Notes under the pieces: model-generated
Seen by the model: only the letters and a program-made list of their open reading frames with translations
Databases searched by the model: none
What the model was told of the DNA's origin: nothing
Source of the DNA: Metridium senile
Lineage: Eukaryota; Cnidaria; Anthozoa; Actiniaria; Metridiidae
Length of the DNA stretch: 64,000 nucleotides
Assembly (NCBI GenBank): GCA_949775045.1
Contig: OX459107.1
Span: forward strand, 14,935,679-14,999,678
Direction of reading: 5' to 3'
Shown here: piece after piece, positions 58,748-64,000 of the stretch
Numbering within the stretch: position 1 is the first letter of the stretch
How the letters are laid out: each line of letters begins with the position of its first letter
Translations under genes and position numbers: made by a program

Positions 58748-59492
58748 TTTTACTCCGACGAAGGGCTAAAGCTCGAAACGTCAGTATCGTTTATATCAAA
58801 CACCGACGCAGCCTATACTAGTTTACTCGCTGGTTTCTATTTCTATTTTTTTACGGTGTTACAAATTTCATTCTATTACCTATCGTTTATATCAAACACC
58901 GGTGCAGCCTATACTAGTTTACTCGCTGGTTTCTATTTCTATTTTTTTACGGTGTTACAAATTTCATTCTATTACCTATCGTTTATATCAAACACCGACG
59001 CAGCCTATACTAGTTTACTCGCTGGTTTCTATTTCTATTTTTTTACGGTGTTACAAATTTCATTCTATTACCTATCGTTTATATCAAACACCGACGCAGC
59101 CTATACTAGTTTACTCGCTGGTTTCTATTTCTATTTTTTTACGGTGTTACAAATTTCATTCTATTACCTATCGTTTATATCAAACACCGACGCAGCCTAT
59201 ACTAGTTTACTCGCTGGTTTCTATTTCTATTTTTTTACGGTGTTACAAATTTCATTCTATTACCTATCGTTTATATCAAACACCGATGCAGCCTATACTA
59301 GTTTACTCGCTGGTTTCTATTTCTATTTTTTTACGGTGTTACAAATTTCATTCTATTACCTATCGTTTATATCAAACACCGATGCAGCCTAAACTAGTTT
59401 ACTCGCTGGTTTCTATTTCTATTTTTTTACGGTGTTACAAATTTCATTCTATTACCTATCGTTTATATCAAACACCGACTCAGCCTATACCA
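58748..59492 (+). repeat. 96-bp satellite, seven full units plus a partial, led by the hammerhead-like arm
   Basis: CACCG starts at 58801, 58897, 58993, 59089, 59185, 59281, 59377 and 59473, an exact 96-bp period. Units are nearly identical. The array is preceded by one TTTACTCCGACGAAGGGCTA arm. 96 is 32 codons, so two frames stay open and mimic 178- and 244-residue proteins. Confidence 0.97.
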
Positions 59493-59844
59493 CAGGGAGC
59501 CCAAGCTAACTATATGTGGTCTTATAAGCCTTACATGGGAGAATACGGCGATTTTAAAAGTTTATTCTTGTCAAGGGAGAGAAAAGTTTCCACTACTCGC
59601 TCAAAACTGCTCCAGATCTCCTCCGTTTCCTGTTAGACATTTTGATTGTTAAATAAATTTAAAAAACATTTTATTGTCGATAAAAAAATATTTTATTGTC
59701 GATCTGAAAGAGGTAGAACCTTGATAGTTAAATCTACCAAACTATGATACTCAATTTAAAAACATTTTCTTCTATTCGTTCGGTATAAATTCATATCGTA
59801 AATTATTCGTAAACCAGTATGAAGGCATCATGCATGATATGGTT

Positions 59845-60205
59845 TGATAGATAATATAATGAAATTTGTAACACCGTACGTAAAAAATGTTGACTTAACT
59901 TTACTGACGTTTCGAAAAGTCAACATTTTTTACGGTGTTACAAATTTCATTCTATTACCTATCGTTTATATCAAACACCGACGCAGCCTATACTAGTTTA
60001 CTCGCTAGTTTCTATTTCTATTTTTTACGGTGTTACAAATTTCATTCTATTACCTATCGTTTATATCAAACACCGACGCAGCCTTTACTAGTTTACTCGC
60101 TAGTTTCTATTTCTATTTTTTACGGTGTTACAAATTTCATTATATTACCTATCGTTTATATCAAACACCGACGCAGCCTATACTAGTTTACTCGCTAGTT
60201 TCCAT
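59845..60205. repeat. 96-bp-family: inverted pair plus three plus units
   Basis: The minus and plus arms are joined at TTTCGAAAAGTC, so the hammerhead core is deleted at the junction. Three units of about 95 bases follow, ending CTCGCTAGTTTCC. Confidence 0.87.
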
Positions 60206-60436
60206 ATATATAGTTTATTAATTTTAAAAATATTTTCTAATCATGTATATACATAAATATTAGTTTTTATCAGTTAGTAGTGCAGTGAATGCTGCTTTTA
60301 ATATAATTTTTTTAAATTTACATTTATTAGATTAGGATAATTATATTGTTAAGATAATATTTTATCTATTATATTTTAGATAGGAGGGCCACAAGTTTAT
60401 CAGCCTTGGCTGTCAAGTGTTATTCCCTCTTGAAAT
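60206..60436. other. AT-rich, possible LINE 3' UTR end
   Basis: GGAGGGCCACAAGTTTATCAGCC..CCCTCTTGAAATAAT (split here) can form a GAGGG/CCCTC hairpin of the kind seen at LINE 3' ends. No coding. Confidence 0.4.
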
Positions 60437-60551
60437 AATGTGTATTATTATCATGAAAGTACGTGAATATGTATTTCACGGCTTCGTATTACGTAATGAG
60501 AACTACCCATACCCATTTGAATATTGCCGAAGTCGCCGATGTGACGTAGCC

Positions 60552-60565
60552 GTAGTCATGGCAAC
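60552..60565 (+). promoter_or_regulatory. RFX X-box-like site, copy A
   Basis: GTAGTCATGGCAAC matches GTNRCCATRGYAAC at 13 of 14 positions, with a perfect RGYAAC half-site. It lies 329 bases before the copy 1 ATG, or 164 without the inserted MITE. A TGACGT lies just upstream. Confidence 0.5.
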
Positions 60566-60690
60566 AAAATAGATAGGCACACAGAGAATATTATAACACC
60601 TTATATGGTCCTAAATGGTAAGCAAAACTGACCACAAAAATAAAGTTCCGGATAACTATTTATAATAGCAAAACTATACTCACACAGTTA

Positions 60691-60852
60691 AGGCCGAATT
60701 ACACGGCACAACTTTTGCCTACAAATGTCGCATGCAACTTGCTTAAGCTTGACTTAAGTCAGATTATACTATTGTTAGCACCAAAGTTGTGCCGTGTAAA
60801 TCAAGTTGCATACGATAGTTGTAGGCAAAAGTTGTGCCGTGTAAATCGGCCG
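60691..60852. mobile_element. PIF/Harbinger-like MITE inserted after the duplication
   Basis: Inverted ends GGCCGAATTACACGGCACAA and its near complement. TTA is on both sides (60688-60690, 60853-60855). The matching place in unit 2 (about 63053) has one TTA and no insert. A 3-bp TWA duplication is the PIF/Harbinger hallmark. Confidence 0.88.
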
Positions 60853-60893
60853 TTAGGATCTCGAGTATCTAGTCAGGATTGTATTGTTAAAAT

Positions 60894-61622
60894 ATGGCGA
60901 CCAGAAAACCACCAGTGGCAAAATACCAAAAGGAATTTCATGATATTCAGTTCCTTGATCTTTCTGATGAAGAGCATTCTGGTTGTTCTTTTGAAAGAGA
61001 GTTTCACGAAAGCGGTGCCACACCAAAAGAAACCAATCCAAGACAACAAGAACAACAAGACGGGGAAGTAAATGACAACGACACAGAACAGAAGAAAGAC
61101 AAACAAAGAAATATTTTTGAAACCAAGGAAAAAAGTAACGAAAGACAAAACCAGATGGTAGAGCGTAATTCCAAAAAGACCACTAACAGTGGAAGTGCGG
61201 CCAAGGTAGATGAAAAAGAGATAGAAACGTCAACAGAGGAGCAAGAGAAAAGCAAGAGTTAAGACAAAACTGGTAATGAACAGCAGACACAAAGGCGAAG
61301 TAGATCGGTCTGTCATCAGAGCACCTCGAAATCCATTGGCCAGAACAACTACAGCGAAAGTAAACGCCCATTGACGAGACGTGATGGTGTGGTTTTCGAA
61401 TCTGATTCGATGAACACCTTAGATAAAGGAGAGGAAGGACATCAAAACCGCTCGCCATCTTTGCCATTGAAACGCATAGAGAAAATGAAATCATATGCTT
61501 GTAGCTCTTGCCCAGCAGCTCTAGAGGGGAAGTTTCGTAATCGACGCGATGCAATCGATGACTACACGAGTGATTCCACCAAGGAAAGAGCCGAAATGCG
61601 AGTTGTCTTGAAAAAATTCTAA
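60894..61622 (+). pseudogene. Copy 1 of duplicated charged-protein gene, premature stop
   Basis: Same 729-bp frame as 63092-63820 but with TAA at 61260-61262, where copy 2 has CAA (residue 123). The first 122 residues could still be made. The frame reopens after the stop and runs intact to the same end. By eye I count seven base differences between the two frames, and all change the protein. Without expression data it could be a pseudogene, a truncated product or an allele-like variant. Confidence 0.75.
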
Positions 61623-61624
61623 AA

Positions 61625-62275
61625 CAACTACACAAAGCCGAAATAAATGAACAATTCATCCCACATCATACAAAATACAGTCAATCTGGAATGCTTGAAA
61701 ATATTGTATAACTAATATTTATCTGGTTGATGTATAATTAAGGAATATGTACACTGACACAGTGAATAAAAAAATACTTAAAAGAAGAATAGAATGTTTA
61801 CTTTATTAAACAACTTGGCCATTATTTAGAAGGAAAAAAAACACAATTATTTGACTTCATTTTTACATTAGGTAAGACCTAGCAGGTAGAGCTCTAGCGC
61901 TGTCTCTATTAAATATAACGTTCTTCCTTTTGGCAATTAAACACGCTAGAAATTGGAATTGCTTGCTTAAGTGTAATAGTCAAATAGACTCAAAAGAAAA
62001 CAATGGAATTAGGGTCTACTAAAGAGTGTTAGTCTAATATCTATTTCACGAGTTTAATGACCTCTATATGTTATGCACTAATTTATCCATATTTAACTTA
62101 TGGTATTTTATCAAGGGGTAATACTTATTAAACAAAGCTATCCAAAATACGTACTAGCAAGGACATGTATTCGTTATTGTATGATTTCATAAAGAGCGAC
62201 AAAGCATATTTGATCTGATTTGAGAATGAATCAATTAGTAAAAAAATACATCAAAAACTAACTATGTATTCAAAT
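61625..62275. other. 3' flank of copy 1 and spacer
   Basis: Up to about 61795 it matches unit 2. AATAAA at 61765-61770 is a candidate poly(A) signal. The rest to 62275 is AT-rich with nothing recognised. Confidence 0.5.
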
Positions 62276-62455
62276 GTAAAATCATTTAAAAAATATTTTA
62301 TTATTGATCATGAAAGTATGTGACTATATATTTTTCACGGTTTCGTACGTAATAAGAACCAGCCACACCCTTTTGAATCTTGCCGAAGTCGCCGATGTGA
62401 CGTAGCCGTAGTCATGGCAACAAAACAAATAGACATACACAGAATATTATAACAT
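62276..62455 (+). repeat. Extra copy of the duplicated promoter segment (copy B)
   Basis: About 180 bases matching 60440-60600 and 62796-62960 (GCCGAAGTCGCCGATGTGAC), including an X-box-like GTAGTCATGGCAAC at 62408-62421. It is not followed by a gene. Confidence 0.85.
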
Positions 62456-62456
62456 G

Positions 62457-62765
62457 TTATAATAATAATAATAATAATATCTTTAATAGTTAATCCTCGT
62501 TAAGGTTATTACTTCACTATTTACAATCAAATAGTTAAGTATAATATAATTACAGTGGTATCCAATTTAATAATAACTATTTACAATCAAATAGTTAAGT
62601 ATAATACTAATTACAGTGGTATCCAATTTAATAATAACTATTTACAATCAAATAGTTAAGTATAATATAATTACAGTGGTATCCAATTTAATAATAACTA
62701 TTTACAATCTGATGAATAAATATAATGAAATAAATAAATATAATATCATACACTAGTAGATAAGA
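62457..62765. repeat. Insert with 60-bp tandem repeats between promoter copies
   Basis: It begins with TAATAATAATAATAATATCT, then three to four units of about 60 bases (ATTTACAATCAAATAGTTAA, TTACAGTGGTATCCAATTT). The (AAT)n head suggests an antisense LINE-type tail. Confidence 0.75.
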
Positions 62766-62914
62766 GTTATATGGCCAAGTGGCAAACAAAATCAAAATGT
62801 AAAATCATTTAAAAAACTTATTATTGTTGATCATGAAAGTACATAAATATGTTTTTCACATCTTCGTACGTAATCGGGTTTGAATATTGCCGAAGTCGCC
62901 GATGTGACGTAGCC

Positions 62915-62928
62915 GTAGTCATGGCAAC
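62915..62928 (+). promoter_or_regulatory. RFX X-box-like site, copy C
   Basis: The same 14-mer GTAGTCATGGCAAC, 164 bases before the ATG at 63092. X-boxes in ciliary genes usually lie within a few hundred bases of the start, which fits. Confidence 0.5.
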
Positions 62929-63091
62929 AAAATAGATAGGCATACACAGAATATTATAACACCTTATATGGTCCTAAGTGGTAAGCAAAACTGACCACAA
63001 AAATAAAGTTCCGGATAACTATTCACAATAGCAAAACTATACTCACACAGTTAGGATCTCCAGTATCTAGTCAGGATTGTATTGTTAAAAT

Positions 63092-63820
63092 ATGGCGACC
63101 AGAAAACCACCAGTGGCAAAATACCAAAAGGAATTTCATGATATTCAGTTCCTTGCTCTTTCTGATGAAGAGCATTCTGGTTGTTCTTTTGAAAGAGAGT
63201 TTCAAGAAAGCGGTGCCACACCAAAAGAAACCAATCCAAGACAACAAGAACAACAAGACGGGGAAGTAAATGACACCGACACAGAACAGAAGAAAGACAA
63301 ACAAAGAAATATTTTTGAAACCAAGGAAAAAAGTAACAAAAGACAAAACCAGATGGTAGAGCGTAATTCCAAAAAGACCACTAACAGTGGAAGTGCGGCC
63401 AAGGTAGATGAAAAAGAGATAGAAACGTCAACAGAGGAGCAAGAGAAAAGCAAGAGTCAAGACAAAACTGGTAATGAACAGCAGACAAAAAGGCGAAGTA
63501 GATCGGTCTGTCATCAGAGCACCTCGAAATCCATTGGCCAGAACAACTACAGCGAAAGTAAACGCCCATTGACGAGACGTGATGGTGTGGTTTTCGAATC
63601 TGATTCGATGAACACCTTAGATAAAGGAGAGGAAGGACATCAAAGCCGCTCGCCATCTTTGCCATTGAAACGCATAGAGAAAATGAAATCATATGCTTGT
63701 AGCTCTTGCCCAGCAGCTCTAGAGGGGAAGTTTCGTAATCGACGCGATGCAATCGATGACTACACGAGTGATTCCACCAAGGAAAGAGCCGAAATGCGAG
63801 TTGTCTTGAAAAAATTCTAA
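63092..63820 (+). CDS. Unrecognised intronless 242-residue charged protein
   Basis: I do not recognise this protein. It starts MATRKPPVAKYQKEFHDIQF in good context (AATATGGCG). Residues about 40-130 are rich in Glu, Lys, Gln and Asn (RQQEQQDGE, EQKKDKQRN, EEQEKSKSQDK) and look disordered or coiled. Residues 190-242 (LPLKRIEKMKSYACSSCP, RNRRDAIDDYTSD, a final VVLKKF) are the most protein-like and may be the conserved part. No signal peptide or membrane segment is seen. A CxxC (SSCP preceded by AC) is isolated. The gene is a full-length tandem copy of 60894-61622 with an X-box-like site upstream and AATAAA at 63963-63968. The lack of introns suggests a retrocopy or a naturally single-exon gene. 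Confidence 0.7.
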   Translation: MATRKPPVAKYQKEFHDIQFLALSDEEHSGCSFEREFQESGATPKETNPRQQEQQDGEVNDTDTEQKKDKQRNIFETKEKSNKRQNQMVERNSKKTTNSGSAAKVDEKEIETSTEEQEKSKSQDKTGNEQQTKRRSRSVCHQSTSKSIGQNNYSESKRPLTRRDGVVFESDSMNTLDKGEEGHQSRSPSLPLKRIEKMKSYACSSCPAALEGKFRNRRDAIDDYTSDSTKERAEMRVVLKKF

Positions 63821-63962
63821 AACAACTACACAAAGCCGAAATAAATGAACAATTCATCCCACATCATACAAAATACAGTCAATCTGGAATGCTTGAAAAT
63901 ATTGTATAACTAATATTTATCTGGTTGATGTATAATTAAGGAATGTGTACACTGACACAGTG

Positions 63963-63968
63963 AATAAA
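63963..63968 (+). promoter_or_regulatory. Candidate poly(A) signal of copy 2
   Basis: AATAAA 143 bases after the stop. The same site exists in copy 1 at 61765-61770. Confidence 0.5.
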
Positions 63969-64000
63969 AAAATACTTAAAAGAAGAATAGAATGTTTACT

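Larger units (their letters stand above)
60440..61795 (+). repeat. Segmental tandem duplication, unit 1
   Basis: Matches about 62796 to the window end with roughly 99 percent identity in the coding part. The offset between start codons is 2198 bases. It differs by a 165-bp insertion before the gene. Confidence 0.93.
62796..64000 (+). repeat. Segmental tandem duplication, unit 2 (runs to window end)
   Basis: Counterpart of 60440-61795. Similarity continues to the last base of the window, so the true end is not visible. Confidence 0.9.

Noticed and set aside
58856..59636. 178- and 244-residue repetitive ORFs
   Set aside because: They arise because the 96-bp satellite unit is a multiple of three with no stop in two frames. 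There is no codon bias or start context.
61183..61659. 158-residue minus-strand ORF opposite the duplicated gene
   Set aside because: It stays open in both copies only because they are nearly identical. The plus-strand frame has the better start context and the full-length ORF in copy 2.

Overview
The window is metazoan genomic DNA: AT-rich, intron-rich and very dense in non-coding repeats. Single-exon class-A GPCR paralogs, many short terminal-inverted-repeat (TIR) elements, CR1/L2-like LINE tails and tRNA-derived SINEs all fit an anthozoan cnidarian, possibly a stony coral. The phylum is an inference from gene style and repeats and was not tested.

Layout, all host genes on the plus strand. 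(1) 1-6413: last eight exons of WDR1/AIP1, a WD40 cofactor of cofilin-driven actin disassembly. Its introns are packed with (ATC)n and TIR elements, and its 3' flank carries a long (GAT)n. (2) 8681-32803: CHMP7, an ESCRT-III/ESCRT-II hybrid protein. I rebuilt it from 11 exons, including a 63-nt exon at 15012-15074, giving a 452-residue product. Its 11.5-kb intron 8 holds a complete intronless GPCR gene (24890-25786) in the same orientation. (3) 32804-54234: no convincing host gene. This stretch holds satellites, many TIR elements and two larger TIR elements (35763-38976 and 39831-40756), both with relics of Cys/His-rich coding exons. (4) 54235-55206: a second intronless GPCR, paralogous to the nested one. 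(5) 60894-61622 and 63092-63820: a very recent tandem duplication of an unrecognised intronless gene for a charged 242-residue protein. The first copy has a premature stop. Both copies keep an RFX X-box-like site about 165 bp upstream, once a 165-bp insertion in copy 1 is discounted.

The most unusual repeat is a family seen in about a dozen places, in both orientations and in tandem with a 96-bp period. One arm of its unit can be folded as a hammerhead-ribozyme-like structure (stem I, CYGANGA-like core, stem II, GAAAC-GTC). Two other unrelated motifs of the same design occur at 22803-23047 and near 39070. A 70-bp satellite upstream of the second GPCR shares only half of the 96-bp unit.

WDR1 and CHMP7 are independent housekeeping genes with no evident functional link to the GPCRs or to the duplicated gene. 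Exon boundaries were set by eye from GT/AG sites, frame continuity and recalled family patterns. No alignment or database search was run.
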